64,000 nt of DNA from UKL13-2 sp038206765 (GCA_038206765.1 JBBRAM010000001.1:186001-250000); one strand, 5' to 3'. Positions 9,267-18,894 are shown, counted from the stretch's first letter. Program-made: numbers and translations. Notes: a model not told the origin generated them from the letters alone.

Positions 9267-11048
9267 TTACAAATCTTCGGCCAAAATCATTTCCGAAATG
9301 CCTTTGCCGCCAGGCACCATCGGGAACACATTTTCGGTTTGGTCAGTGATGAAATTCAAAAACACCAAACGGTCTTTCATCGCAAATGCGTCTTTCAATG
9401 CCCCTTCCACATCGCCAGGTTTTTCAATCTTCATGCCGACGTGGCCATACGCTTCCGCCAATTTCGTGAAATCGGGTAGCGCATCCATATAGGACTCGGA
9501 ATGCCGGTTGCCATGAAAAAACTCCTGCCATTGCCGCACCATACCGAGGTAACGATTATTGAGCAAAATTACCTTCAGCGGGATGTCGTATTGTTTGCAA
9601 GTGGAAAGCTCTTGAATGTTCATCTGAATGGAGCCCTCGCCAGTAATGCAGGCGACGTCCAGTTCAGGGAATGCCAATTTGCAACCCATGGCATAAGGCA
9701 AGCCCACGCCCATCGTTCCCAAGCCGCCAGAATTGATCCAGCGGCGCGGCTTTTCGAAGCCGTAGTATTGTGCCGCCCACATTTGGTGCTGGCCGACGTC
9801 AGAGGTGACAATTGCATCGCCTTTGGTGACTTCATGCAATTTTTGCACGACATATTGTGGCTTGATGATGGTGTCGGACATTTTATAACGCATACAATTT
9901 TTGCCGCGCCACTCTTCAATTTGTTTCCACCATGCAGCGATTTTATTTGGCTTTTGCTCGGCGGCTTTTAACTGCGCCAACAAATCGATCATGACGTCTT
10001 TAATGCCACCCACAATCGGCACATCAACCTTGACGCGCTTGGAGATTGACGAGGGATCAATATCGATATGGATAATTTTTCGGGTCGGGTTTCCCGCATT
10101 GAAGTGTTCAGGATTGCCGATCACTCGATCATCAAACCGCGCACCAATAGCGAACAGGACATCGCAGTTTTGCATCGCCATGTTTGCTTCGACCGTGCCG
10201 TGCATCCCAAGCATGCCGAGGAATTGTTTGTCCGACGACGGATATGCCCCCAAACCCATCAATGTGTTGGTACACGGATAGCCTAAGAGCCGGACCAGCT
10301 CAGTGACTTGGGGCGAGGCGTCGCCCAAAATCGCGCCACCACCGATGTAGAGCATCGGACGCTCGGCATCATGCAACATTTGCATTGCTTTGCGAATTTG
10401 CCCGCTATGGCCTTTCGTAAGCGGTCGGTAGGAACGCATTTCGACTGATTCAGGATAGTGATACGGCGTTTTCGCCATCGACACATCTTTGGGAATGTCC
10501 ACAACCACCGGTCCGGGGCGGCCGGTGGTGGCGATGTAAAAAGCCTTTTTCAATGTGATCGCTAAATCAGCCACATCTTTAACCAAAAAATTGTGTTTCA
10601 CACACGGGCGCGTGATGCCAACCGTATCACACTCTTGAAACGCGTCCTGACCAATGGCGTAAGTGGGCACTTGCCCCGTGATAATGACCATCGGGATCGA
10701 ATCCATGTAGGCAGTAGCGATACCCGTTACCGCATTGGTGACACCCGGTCCCGACGTGACCAGCGCCACACCAGCGCGACCGGTGGCCCTGGCGTAGGCA
10801 TCGGCTGCATGCACTGCAGCTTGTTCATGGCGCACTAGAATGTGCTTAAAACCATCCTGCTTGTAAATTTCATCGTAAATCGCCAGCACCGCGCCGCCAG
10901 GATAGCCGAAGACAAATTCAGTGCCCTCGGTTTTTAAAGCACGGCATAGGATCTCTGCGCCAGATAGGATTTCACCGGATACGACAGGCTTATCCGTCGT
11001 GGAATTGGCGGATTTGGTTTGGGAATGAGGGAGTTCTGAGAGTTTCAT
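9267..11048 (-). CDS. ilvB: Acetolactate synthase large (catalytic) subunit
   Basis: This ThDP-dependent enzyme makes acetolactate and acetohydroxybutyrate. The core starts near GAEILCRALKTEGTEFVFGYPGG, with the catalytic glutamate in LVRHEQAAVHAADAYAR and the ThDP-binding GEGSIQMN region towards the C-terminus. The frame is open to 11126, but the ATG at 11048 gives the usual length (593 aa); the upstream part looks like leader. First gene of ilvBNC. Three 9-bp-spaced GGCAAT repeats lie about 100 bp upstream. Confidence 0.95.
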   Translation of the reverse strand: MKLSELPHSQTKSANSTTDKPVVSGEILSGAEILCRALKTEGTEFVFGYPGGAVLAIYDEIYKQDGFKHILVRHEQAAVHAADAYARATGRAGVALVTSGPGVTNAVTGIATAYMDSIPMVIITGQVPTYAIGQDAFQECDTVGITRPCVKHNFLVKDVADLAITLKKAFYIATTGRPGPVVVDIPKDVSMAKTPYHYPESVEMRSYRPLTKGHSGQIRKAMQMLHDAERPMLYIGGGAILGDASPQVTELVRLLGYPCTNTLMGLGAYPSSDKQFLGMLGMHGTVEANMAMQNCDVLFAIGARFDDRVIGNPEHFNAGNPTRKIIHIDIDPSSISKRVKVDVPIVGGIKDVMIDLLAQLKAAEQKPNKIAAWWKQIEEWRGKNCMRYKMSDTIIKPQYVVQKLHEVTKGDAIVTSDVGQHQMWAAQYYGFEKPRRWINSGGLGTMGVGLPYAMGCKLAFPELDVACITGEGSIQMNIQELSTCKQYDIPLKVILLNNRYLGMVRQWQEFFHGNRHSESYMDALPDFTKLAEAYGHVGMKIEKPGDVEGALKDAFAMKDRLVFLNFITDQTENVFPMVPGGKGISEMILAEDL

Positions 11049-11465
11049 ATGGAGTCGCCGAGAGCCTAGGATGGCAAGGAAAGTAACAAATATAATGCAA
11101 ACTTGGAACGCTCCCGCACACCACATTGCCCCGTTTGGAATCCGGGCAATTTTGGCAATTTAGGCAATCGTTTCCCCTAAAGGTTTGGCTATGCAGGGGT
11201 TGGCACCATTGTGAGGCAGCCGAAAGTCCCTAGCCTATTAGCGCTGCGCAGTTCACATGAATTAACGTTTTTCGGGGGTCGCCCGGTGAATTGTGCAGTG
11301 CAGTATCTGCTACCTTACCGACTGAACGCCAACTGGTCAAGCAGAACGATGCATAACGGTATGCTGGTTGTGCCAAAACTTGCTAGACTCTGACGCAGTT
11401 GTGCACCATTTTGTCTTAAAACAAGAATTTGATTCGCGAGGAATGCTCTGGCTACTGCAAAAGAA
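11049..11465. other. Divergent intergenic region between ilvB and the ECF sigma gene
   Basis: About 417 bp without a gene. It must carry the ilvBNC promoter on the minus strand and probably the promoter of the sigma-factor cluster on the plus strand. I see no leader peptide rich in Ile, Leu and Val followed by a terminator, so classical attenuation is not evident. Confidence 0.55.
11145..11168. repeat. Three GGCAAT direct repeats, 9-bp period
   Basis: GGCAAT occurs at 11145, 11154 and 11163, separated by TTT and TTA. The array lies about 100 bp upstream of the ilvB start and could be a regulator-binding array. Function is not established. Confidence 0.5.
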
Positions 11466-12038
11466 ATGGCGGATTTTTTAGCGTCCGCTGAACGAAAAGC
11501 GTTCAAACAGGCCGTCTTTGCGGTCAAGCAGGACGAATCCGCCTTGGATATTGTCCAAGACTCGATGATGAAGCTCGCGGAAAAATATGCTACCAAGCCC
11601 GCCGAAGAGCTGCCGATGCTGTTTCAACGTATTTTACAAAATACGATTCGCGACTGGTATCGCCGCAGCAAGGTTCGGACAACTTGGACGACGCTGTTCT
11701 CGTCGTTTGGCAGCAACAACGATGATGACGATGAGCGCGATTTTTTGGAGACCCTAGAGGCCGAAAACACGTCCAGCATTCCCGTGACACCGATCGACCA
11801 GCTCGAACAATCACAAACCCTGAAAATTATTGAAGAAGCCGTTGAGAAATTACCGGCGCGTCAACGCGAAGCGTTTATGTTGCGTTATTGGGAGGAATTC
11901 GATGTTTCTGAAACGGCGGATGCGATGGGTTGCTCGGAAGGAAGTGTTAAGACTCACTGCTCCCGCGCTGTTCACGCATTGTCGTTGTTACTGAAAGCTA
12001 AAGGCATCACGCTTGACACCATGCCTAAGCCCCACTGA
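11466..12038 (+). CDS. ECF-type RNA polymerase sigma factor
   Basis: A 190-residue protein with sigma-70 region 2 (about residues 20-70, including the FQRILQNTIRDWYRR segment) and region 4 (about 118-170, with LPARQREAFMLRYWEEFDVSETADAMGCSEGSVKTH as the helix-turn-helix). The linker contains an Asp/Glu-rich stretch. It heads the cluster sigma-DUF3619-DUF3106-RDD that is characteristic of betaproteobacteria. DUF3619 is a single-pass membrane protein and may act as its anti-sigma factor; that is inference. The only standard start in the frame is the ATG at 11466. Confidence 0.88.
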   Translation: MADFLASAERKAFKQAVFAVKQDESALDIVQDSMMKLAEKYATKPAEELPMLFQRILQNTIRDWYRRSKVRTTWTTLFSSFGSNNDDDDERDFLETLEAENTSSIPVTPIDQLEQSQTLKIIEEAVEKLPARQREAFMLRYWEEFDVSETADAMGCSEGSVKTHCSRAVHALSLLLKAKGITLDTMPKPH

Positions 12039-12096
12039 ATCAAATAAAACACAAAACTCTCGGCCGTAAACACCATATACATATAGGCACAAGATC

Positions 12097-12471
12097 ATGA
12101 ACGAAAACGAGATCGCAAAAAAAATCATCCAAACCCTCGATTACGGTGTCTCCCGTATGGAAGAGCCAAACATCGCCAAACTACGTGCCGCGCGGCAAAA
12201 AGCGATGGCCAACTATCGCGAACCGATCAACCTCATGGGACTGGTGACCGTTTCTGGTCAAACCTTGAACCTGTCGAGCTGGATGACTAAGCCGTTATTC
12301 TGGCTACCTATTTTAGCAATCGCCGCTGCCACTATCGCTTATAACGCGATGGATGATGATATCGTTGATGATTCAGGTGCGCTTGATGCACAGCTTTTGA
12401 CGGGCGAGTTGCCGATTAATGCATTCTTGGACAAGGATTTCCAATCGTGGGTGAAAGATTCTTCTCGCTAA
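12097..12471 (+). CDS. DUF3619 family membrane protein, possible anti-sigma factor
   Basis: A 124-residue protein: an N-terminal cytoplasmic helical region of about 60 residues with the LDYGVSRMEEPNIAKLRAARQKAM segment typical of DUF3619, one transmembrane helix (about 69-87), and an acidic periplasmic tail. The topology (short cytosolic domain, one membrane span, gene directly after an ECF sigma gene) is that of anti-sigma factors, but no zinc-binding HxxxCxxC motif is seen, so the role is inferred from position. Its 3' end overlaps the next gene by 25 bp. Confidence 0.82.
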   Translation: MNENEIAKKIIQTLDYGVSRMEEPNIAKLRAARQKAMANYREPINLMGLVTVSGQTLNLSSWMTKPLFWLPILAIAAATIAYNAMDDDIVDDSGALDAQLLTGELPINAFLDKDFQSWVKDSSR

Positions 12472-13067
12472 ACTTGCTCAGTTTGTTATCGGCCTGCCAG
12501 CCCGTAGAATCCGTAGCGATAGCTGCTGCTGAACCTACCGCTGAATTTTCTGGTAAAAGGTCAGCAGCAAAAAACACAACAGCCGCCAGCTGCATGACAC
12601 TGGCGGTTTTGTTGTGTGCGGCTTTGTCGATTGTTGCGCCTAGCTTAGCGCAGGCATCGGCAACATCCAAAACCCCGCAAAAGCAGCAGTCGGCGAGCGA
12701 TACCAAAAAACCTGTGCCGCCGGTGGATTGGAAAAAAATCCCCGAGACAGAACGCAAAGTGTTGGCACCTCTGGAAAAAGATTGGGCACAATTGCCAGGC
12801 ATGCAGCAGCGCAAACTGATTGGCGCTGCGAAAGCGTACCCGAAGCTCGTGCCAATTCAGCAGGAGCGTTTTCAGGAGCGTATTAAAGAGTGGGCAGGGC
12901 TGACTCTAGAGCAGCGTCTTGCAGCACGGGATAAATTCCAACGTCTATCGAACCTGCCACCGCGAAAACAGTACGAATTGCGAGAGCGTTGGAACGAGAA
13001 AGAGGAGAAAACGCAGCAAGTATCACCGACTCCTGCACCCACGAACGCCGATAGCCCCGCGAAATAA
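12447..13067 (+). CDS. DUF3106 domain-containing exported protein
   Basis: A 206-residue protein with an N-terminal hydrophobic region that suggests export, then the DUF3106 core (about residues 95-175) of repeated W-x-x-L / A-R-x-x-F-Q-R-L units such as DWAQLPGMQQRKLIGAAKAYPKL and LTLEQRLAARDKFQRL, then a Pro-rich tail. The overlap with the DUF3619 gene implies translational coupling. The molecular function is unknown; the family is a fixed member of this sigma-factor locus. Confidence 0.82.
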   Translation: MGERFFSLNLLSLLSACQPVESVAIAAAEPTAEFSGKRSAAKNTTAASCMTLAVLLCAALSIVAPSLAQASATSKTPQKQQSASDTKKPVPPVDWKKIPETERKVLAPLEKDWAQLPGMQQRKLIGAAKAYPKLVPIQQERFQERIKEWAGLTLEQRLAARDKFQRLSNLPPRKQYELRERWNEKEEKTQQVSPTPAPTNADSPAK

Positions 13068-13070
13068 TCA

Positions 13071-13652
13071 GTGGGCTCACCTGATTCCGGTATGGTCGAG
13101 AGCCTTGCTACAACCGCTTCAGAAACTAATGCTGCCGCGTCTGTGCCGAGTATTCTCAGGCGCGTCGCCACGATCCCGTACGAAGGATTGCTGCTGTTAG
13201 CCCTGTTGCTCATCGCGTCGTTCCCCATTGCCGGGCTCAAAGGCTACACCTTAAACGGTATCCCACATTTGATTTATCAACTGTACCTATTGCTGATTAC
13301 AGCCGGCTATTTTGGTTGGCTGTGGACTCATGGCGGGCAAACCCTGCCAATGAAAACATGGCGCTTCAAAGTCGTAAACCGAAATGGTGCACCACTCATC
13401 ATTGTCGAAGCCCTAAAGCGGTTTGCCATCACGGTCGTGTTTTTTGCGCCGGCGGCGGCGGGCTTAGTCTTACTGTTTTTTCCCGCGCGGGTGAATTTGG
13501 CGATCACCATGTGGATGTTTTTGCCAATGATTGCGACAATATGGTGGGCAAAATTTGATCATGAACGGCAGTTTTTGCATGATCGTTTATCCGGCACGAT
13601 GCTGGTCAACGCATTTACGGAAGCAACTGCAAGGCAAAAATCCACGCATTAG
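13071..13652 (+). CDS. RDD family membrane protein
   Basis: A 193-residue integral membrane protein with four hydrophobic helices and the RDD-type pattern. The GQTLPMKTWRFKVV segment after the second helix and the ARVNLAITMWMFLPMIATIWWAKFDHERQFLHDRLSGT segment near the end (with the family's HDRLSGT signature) are visible. It starts 3 bp after the DUF3106 stop as the last gene of the sigma cluster. RDD proteins are proposed ion/proton antiporters or lipid-associated membrane proteins; the role here is not determined. Confidence 0.87.
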   Translation: MGSPDSGMVESLATTASETNAAASVPSILRRVATIPYEGLLLLALLLIASFPIAGLKGYTLNGIPHLIYQLYLLLITAGYFGWLWTHGGQTLPMKTWRFKVVNRNGAPLIIVEALKRFAITVVFFAPAAAGLVLLFFPARVNLAITMWMFLPMIATIWWAKFDHERQFLHDRLSGTMLVNAFTEATARQKSTH

Positions 13653-13695
13653 GCGCCAAACAACCGGCGCGTAATTGCGGAGCACAAAATATAAA

Positions 13696-14799
13696 TTAGC
13701 CGGGCGCGTTAAACCGTGTCTTGCGGTAGCCGTATTCTTTCCAAGCAATCATCGCGACGGCGACGAGCAAAAATACCACCAGCGGCGCTGCCGCGGCCAG
13801 CAGCGGCGGCCAGTCATTGAGCGTCGTTAAAATCGACGCCACTTGGTTGAAAATGTAGGATACCAATCCCACCATAATTCCCAGCACTAGCCGTGCGCCA
13901 ACTCCGCCAGACCGTGCCGATTGGATTGCAAAGGGGATCGCCAGCAACATCAACACCACCACGGCGGCGGGCTGTAGGATCTTGGTCCACAGCGCCAATT
14001 CATAACGCACAGTACTTTGTTTGTTATCGCGCAGATGATCAATATAAGCGTTCAAATTACTGATCGACATTTCGTCGGGCTTAACCTGCAAAGCCGATAA
14101 TAAATCGGGTGTCATGACGGAATTCCACGTGGCCGTTGGCAAGTTATTGATGCGGACACGGTCGCCCTCTAAGGTGGTTTTTTCCACATCCTTGAGCGCC
14201 CAACGATTTTGGGCGTCATATTTTGCGCTTTTTACAATACTGATCGACAGCAGCCTGTAGGCGCGATCAAATTCGTAAATCCGCATATTTAGCAACTCAG
14301 TTTCGGGCGTAAGGGTTTGAATATTAACAAACGAGAGATCGTCTTTCACCCAAAACCCGGAGCGAAATTCACGCGCAACCACTGAGCTAGTCGCCGCCAG
14401 TCGCAACCGTTTTGCCGCATCCTCCGCAGCGGGCGCAACATACTCACCGAACGCAAATGTAAGGACAGAAAAAAATAGGCCAATAATACTTGCAAAAATA
14501 GCCAGTTTGTTGAGCGACAACCCCGATGCCCGCATCACGGTTAATTCAGAATTAGCCGACAGGCGCGAAACGGCCAGCAGTGTGCCCAGCAGTGCCGCAA
14601 TGGGAAAAATAACCACGACATGCGAAGGCTGCGAGAGCGTGACAAAAAGCAACAGTGAAGTGAGGTTGTAGGCGCCTTTGCCAAGATCACCCAGCTCCCG
14701 GATGAGATCGAAAAGCGCAAACAACGCTAAGAGTGCTAGCAGCAGCAAACCGGTTGCCACAAAAATTTCTTTGGCAAGGTATCGGAAGAACGTTGTCAT
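13696..14799 (-). CDS. lptG: LPS export ABC transporter permease LptG
   Basis: This 367-residue inner-membrane permease of LptB2FGC extracts lipopolysaccharide from the inner membrane. Three N-terminal helices, a periplasmic beta-jellyroll (about 130-270) and three C-terminal helices are visible. Family motifs include the FALFDLIRELGDLGKGAY start and NSELTVMRASGLS after helix 2. The lptF partner usually lies directly upstream; here the upstream neighbour is an unrelated transporter ending in a terminator, so lptF must be elsewhere. Convergent with the RDD gene. Confidence 0.92.
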   Translation of the reverse strand: MTTFFRYLAKEIFVATGLLLLALLALFALFDLIRELGDLGKGAYNLTSLLLFVTLSQPSHVVVIFPIAALLGTLLAVSRLSANSELTVMRASGLSLNKLAIFASIIGLFFSVLTFAFGEYVAPAAEDAAKRLRLAATSSVVAREFRSGFWVKDDLSFVNIQTLTPETELLNMRIYEFDRAYRLLSISIVKSAKYDAQNRWALKDVEKTTLEGDRVRINNLPTATWNSVMTPDLLSALQVKPDEMSISNLNAYIDHLRDNKQSTVRYELALWTKILQPAAVVVLMLLAIPFAIQSARSGGVGARLVLGIMVGLVSYIFNQVASILTTLNDWPPLLAAAAPLVVFLLVAVAMIAWKEYGYRKTRFNAPG

Positions 14800-14856
14800 A
14801 TTGGGGTAAGTTTAACCGACATTTTGGGCGCTTTTATGCCGAACCGATTCGACGAT

Positions 14857-14885
14857 AAAAAACGCCGGGCGAACCCGGCGTTTTT
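14857..14885. terminator. Bidirectional intrinsic terminator
   Basis: CGCCGGG and CCCGGCG arms around a CGAA loop, flanked by A6 on one side and T5 on the other. On the minus strand it terminates the MHS transporter gene (29 bp past its stop) just before lptG. Confidence 0.9.
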
Positions 14886-14913
14886 AGATCTTACAGTCAT
14901 TTACCAATCTAGG

Positions 14914-16548
14914 TTACTCGTCCCGCACCATCGCGTAATCTTTGGTTTCCGGCAAAAACAGTGCGCCGATCACGAAAGTCATGCTGGCAATAATAATTGG
15001 ATACCACAGACCTTGGAAAATATTGCCGTAGGAAATCGACAAGAACGTCGCCGTAAACGGTAGGAAGCCACCGAACCAACCATTACCAATGTGATATGGC
15101 AACGACATCGATGTGTAGCGAATCTTGGTTGGAAATAACTCCACCAGCATCGCCGCAATCGGGCCGTAAACCATCGTTACATAAAGCATCAGCACGAAGA
15201 TGACAAACACGATCATGGGCTTGTTCATCTCGGCAGGATTGGCAGCCGTCGGATAACCTGCCTCCTTCAGAGCAGCCTTAATCGCAGGTTCGTCAGCGCC
15301 CTTAATGACCGTGTCTTTTATTTTGACGGCAATCGGTGCGTCAGCCAACGGCGCCTCATAACTAAAGTTAATGCCGGCGCTCGTCAACAGCTTCTTAATT
15401 TTCACGCAATCTTTTTTGTGGTCATCATGCTGCGGAATGAGCGAAGCAATGAAACTGAAATCGCATTTGCGCTCGCCCTGATCGGCCATCACAACGACTG
15501 GTGAAGATTTGGTGGCTCTGCCCAATGCCGGGTTTGCCGCATCAGCCAACATATTGAACAGTGGGAAATAAGTAACCGCGCCAAGCAGGCAACCGGCCAA
15601 AATAATCCACTTGCGACCAATTTTGTCGGATAACCAGCCGAAGAAAATAAAGAACGGCGTAGCCAATAACAATCCCATCGCTAGCAAAATATAGGTATCT
15701 TTGAAATCAACTTTAACCGCATTTTGCAAGAAGAACAGCACTTGGAATTGCCCGGTGTACCAAACCACACCTTGACCAGCTGTTGCGCCTAACAGGGCCA
15801 ACAAAACGAACTTGTTGTTTGGATACTTGAAAAAACTTTCAGTGATGGGGGCTTTGGAACTCTTGCCTTCGGCCTTCATGCGTTGGAACAGCGGTGATTC
15901 GTTCAATTTCAAACGTATGTAGATTGAGAAAATCAACAATACTATCGACAGCCAGAACGGAATTCTCCAGCCCCATTGCTTAAATTCGTCGGCAGTCAGG
16001 CCAATAGAAGTACGGCAAAGGTAAATCACAATCAGCGCCAAAAATAAGCCAAGCGTCGCTGTGGTCTGAATCCATGCTGTCGACAAACCACGCCTACCCG
16101 CAGGTGCATGCTCAGCGACGTAGGTCGCAGCGCCACCGTACTCGCCGCCGAGCGCCAGACCTTGCAGCAAGCGCAACAGCAACAAGATAATCCAAGCTGC
16201 ATCACCGATCTGCCCATAGGTAGGCAAGAAACCTAATGCGGCCGTTGCGCCGCCCATCAAAACAATGGTGATCAGGAAAGTGTATTTGCGTCCGATCAAA
16301 TCGCCTAAACGGCCAAAAAACAAGGCTCCAAAAGGCCGGACTAAGAAACCGGCTGCCAATGTGGCAAGTGATGCCAGCAAGCCAACCGTCGGGTTCCCTG
16401 GAGGATAAAATTTATCGACAAAGAAAACGGCCAATACCGCAAATAAATAAAAATCGTACCATTCAAACACCGTACCCAACGATGAAGCAAAAATAACCTT
16501 TCGCTCTTCCTGCGGGGATACTTCTAAACCATTCGCTGCTGTAGCCAT
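14914..16548 (-). CDS. MFS transporter, metabolite:H+ symporter (ProP-like) family
   Basis: The start is the ATG at 16548, with a perfect SD (CAGGAGG) 5 bp upstream; the longer frame is leader. The 544-residue protein has 12 predicted helices and the MHS signature near the N-terminus (SLGTVFEWYDFYLFAVLA), with GALFFGRLGDLIGRKYTF between helices 2 and 3. A ~100-residue hydrophilic, Lys-rich insertion lies between helices about 8 and 9, as in some betaproteobacterial relatives. Family substrates include osmolytes and di/tricarboxylates. It sits beside acs on the same strand, with a perfect palindrome between them. Confidence 0.88.
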   Translation of the reverse strand: MATAANGLEVSPQEERKVIFASSLGTVFEWYDFYLFAVLAVFFVDKFYPPGNPTVGLLASLATLAAGFLVRPFGALFFGRLGDLIGRKYTFLITIVLMGGATAALGFLPTYGQIGDAAWIILLLLRLLQGLALGGEYGGAATYVAEHAPAGRRGLSTAWIQTTATLGLFLALIVIYLCRTSIGLTADEFKQWGWRIPFWLSIVLLIFSIYIRLKLNESPLFQRMKAEGKSSKAPITESFFKYPNNKFVLLALLGATAGQGVVWYTGQFQVLFFLQNAVKVDFKDTYILLAMGLLLATPFFIFFGWLSDKIGRKWIILAGCLLGAVTYFPLFNMLADAANPALGRATKSSPVVVMADQGERKCDFSFIASLIPQHDDHKKDCVKIKKLLTSAGINFSYEAPLADAPIAVKIKDTVIKGADEPAIKAALKEAGYPTAANPAEMNKPMIVFVIFVLMLYVTMVYGPIAAMLVELFPTKIRYTSMSLPYHIGNGWFGGFLPFTATFLSISYGNIFQGLWYPIIIASMTFVIGALFLPETKDYAMVRDE

Positions 16549-16678
16549 GCGACCTCCTGTTAAAGTTTTAATTTTCGAACGCGGTTTATTATTGGTTTTC
16601 CCGCTCAAAGTGTACTGCACTTTTATTCAACAAAGTTACCTGACTTTCTACAAAATTTCACACTTAAATCGACGTTTG

Positions 16679-16701
16679 TTTATGGTGCAATGCACCATAA
16701 A
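16679..16701. promoter_or_regulatory. Perfect 23-bp palindrome between acs and the MHS transporter
   Basis: Eleven-base arms TTTATGGTGCA / TGCACCATAAA around a single central A. There is no T-run on either strand, so an operator is more likely than a terminator. It lies 41 bp after the acs stop and 131 bp upstream of the transporter ATG, suiting regulation of the transporter. The half-sites resemble NtrC half-sites but in the opposite relative orientation, so NtrC is not supported. Confidence 0.55.
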
Positions 16702-16742
16702 ATAGGTCACTCCACCTACCTCCGCTCACGGCCAGCTCAACG

Positions 16743-18728
16743 CTAAGTGCTATGTTTAAGCTGCTCAAGAATGGCTGGATTCTCTAGCGTCGAAATATCC
16801 TGGGTAATTTCCTCGCCTCTGGCAATGGAGCGCAATAGACGCCGCATGATTTTCCCTGAGCGGGTCTTCGGTAGATTGTCGCCAAAGCGTATATCTTTTG
16901 GCTTGGCAATCGGGCCGATTTCACGGCCGACCCAATCGCGTAATTCTTTGGCAAGCGCTTTTGCATCTTCACCTATTGGCCGTGTACCTTTAAGTACCAC
17001 GAAGGCAACAATCGCCTCACCAGTCAAATCGTCAGGGCGGCCAACGACTGCGGCCTCGGCCACTAGCTTAGAGTTTGAGACCAATGCTGATTCAATCTCC
17101 ATCGTACCAAGCCGATGCCCCGACACATTCAACACATCATCAATACGTCCCATGATGGTGAAATAACCAGTCGTTTTATCGCGCACCGCGCCGTCACCAG
17201 CGAGGTATAACTTGCCGCCCAGCTCTTCAGGGAAATAGGTTTTTTTGAAGCGCTCAGGATCGCCCCAAATCGTACGGACCATAGATGGCCAGGGACGTTT
17301 CACCACCAGAATACCGCCGTTGCCATTCTCAACATCATGGCCGGTTTCATCAACAATCGCCGCCATAATGCCCGGCAGTGGTAACGTGCAAGAGCCCGGG
17401 ATCAGCGTTGTAACGCCCGGCAGCGGCGTGATCATATGGCCACCGGTTTCAGTCTGCCAGAAAGTATCTACAATCGGGCAACGCCCACCGCCAATATTCT
17501 CGTGATACCAGATCCATGCTTCGGGATTGATCGGCTCCCCGACAGAACCCAAAATCCGCAGTGAGGTTAAATCGTAATGCCGAGGATGCACTTTCGGATC
17601 AACTTCACCGGCTTTAATTAGCGAGCGAATCGCGGTCGGCGCGGTATAGAAAACAGTGACTTTATGTTTTTGAATCATGTCCCAAAAGCGACCCGCGTTT
17701 GGATACGTCGGCACACCTTCAAAAATCAATTCGGTACCCCCCACCGCTAGCGGGCCGTAGCAAACGTAACTGTGCCCAGTCACCCAGCCAATATCGGCGG
17801 TACACCAAAATAAATCATTTGGCTTACTATCAAATGTCCATTTCATGGTGAGCGCTGCCCACAATAGATAACCGCCAGTAGAGTGTTGAATCCCTTTCGG
17901 TTGCCCCGTTGAGCCTGAGGTGTAGAGGATAAACAACGGATGCTCAGCATTCACCCACTCCGGCTCACAAATTTCACTTTGCGTGGCTTCTAGCTCATGC
18001 CACCAATGATCGCGTCCATCGATCATGTTGACGGGATTGCCGGTACGACGATAGACGATAGCGGCTTTGATATGCTTCGCACTGCCCATGGCGAGTGCTT
18101 CATCAACAATTGCTTTGATCGGTAGCGCTTTGCCACCGCGCATTTGTTCATCCGCTGTGATGATAGCTGATGCACCGGCATCGACAATGCGCTCATGCAC
18201 ACTCTTGGCCGAGAAGCCACCAAACACAACTGAATGAATCGCACCGATGCGCGCACAGGCTTGCATGGCAATCACGCCCTCAATAGTCATTGGCAGATAG
18301 ATGATGACGCGATCGCCTTTTTTGATCCCCATCGATTTAAGTGCGTTGGCGAATTTGCAGACACGCAAAGTGAGCGCCCGATACGTGATTCGCGTGACAG
18401 CGCCGTCGTCGGCCTCAAACACAATTGCGGTTTTATCGGCATTGCCGTTGGCTAGGTTTCGATCCAAACAATTGTAGGACGCGTTTAATTCACCGTCCGA
18501 AAACCATTTATAAAATGGCGCGGTGGATTCATCGAGCACCTCAGTAAACGGTTTATGCCACGACAGCGTCTCGCGGGCATGCTTTGCCCAGAACCCACGA
18601 TAGTCGGCGCCCGCTTCGGCACACATTTCGCTGTAGGCGGCCATGCCGGAAATATTGGCTTGACGCACCATCGCCTCGGCGGGCGGGAATACCCGGCTCT
18701 CGTGCGACATCGATTCGATGTTCGACAT
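16743..18728 (-). CDS. acs: Acetyl-CoA synthetase
   Basis: A 661-residue AMP-forming ligase that activates acetate. The AMP-binding loop YTSGSTGQPKG lies at 269-279, and the catalytic, typically acetylatable lysine is in PKTRSGKIMRR (Lys626). The N-terminal ACAS domain is present and the length is typical. The SD GAGGAG precedes the ATG. It is divergent from the CitE-like gene, with a TCTTATATAAGA palindrome in the shared upstream region, so both may answer to one carboxylate-responsive regulator (inference). Confidence 0.97.
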   Translation of the reverse strand: MSNIESMSHESRVFPPAEAMVRQANISGMAAYSEMCAEAGADYRGFWAKHARETLSWHKPFTEVLDESTAPFYKWFSDGELNASYNCLDRNLANGNADKTAIVFEADDGAVTRITYRALTLRVCKFANALKSMGIKKGDRVIIYLPMTIEGVIAMQACARIGAIHSVVFGGFSAKSVHERIVDAGASAIITADEQMRGGKALPIKAIVDEALAMGSAKHIKAAIVYRRTGNPVNMIDGRDHWWHELEATQSEICEPEWVNAEHPLFILYTSGSTGQPKGIQHSTGGYLLWAALTMKWTFDSKPNDLFWCTADIGWVTGHSYVCYGPLAVGGTELIFEGVPTYPNAGRFWDMIQKHKVTVFYTAPTAIRSLIKAGEVDPKVHPRHYDLTSLRILGSVGEPINPEAWIWYHENIGGGRCPIVDTFWQTETGGHMITPLPGVTTLIPGSCTLPLPGIMAAIVDETGHDVENGNGGILVVKRPWPSMVRTIWGDPERFKKTYFPEELGGKLYLAGDGAVRDKTTGYFTIMGRIDDVLNVSGHRLGTMEIESALVSNSKLVAEAAVVGRPDDLTGEAIVAFVVLKGTRPIGEDAKALAKELRDWVGREIGPIAKPKDIRFGDNLPKTRSGKIMRRLLRSIARGEEITQDISTLENPAILEQLKHST

Positions 18729-18894
18729 GCTGCTCTCCTCGTTACTTGCTTTTTGAATTTACAAACTTCTTATTTGCGTGATGTATAGCATGAAACGCAA
18801 AAAACTGCGTTGATGTTGCGGTTTTTACAGGCGCTATTGAACCAAAATCAACATAGAATCGAGCCAAAATGCATTAAAACAACAATATCTTATA

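Noticed and set aside
11049..11126. Longer N-terminus of IlvB (extra 26 residues)
   Set aside because: Exceeds the usual family start, no SD, and the segment looks like leader DNA.
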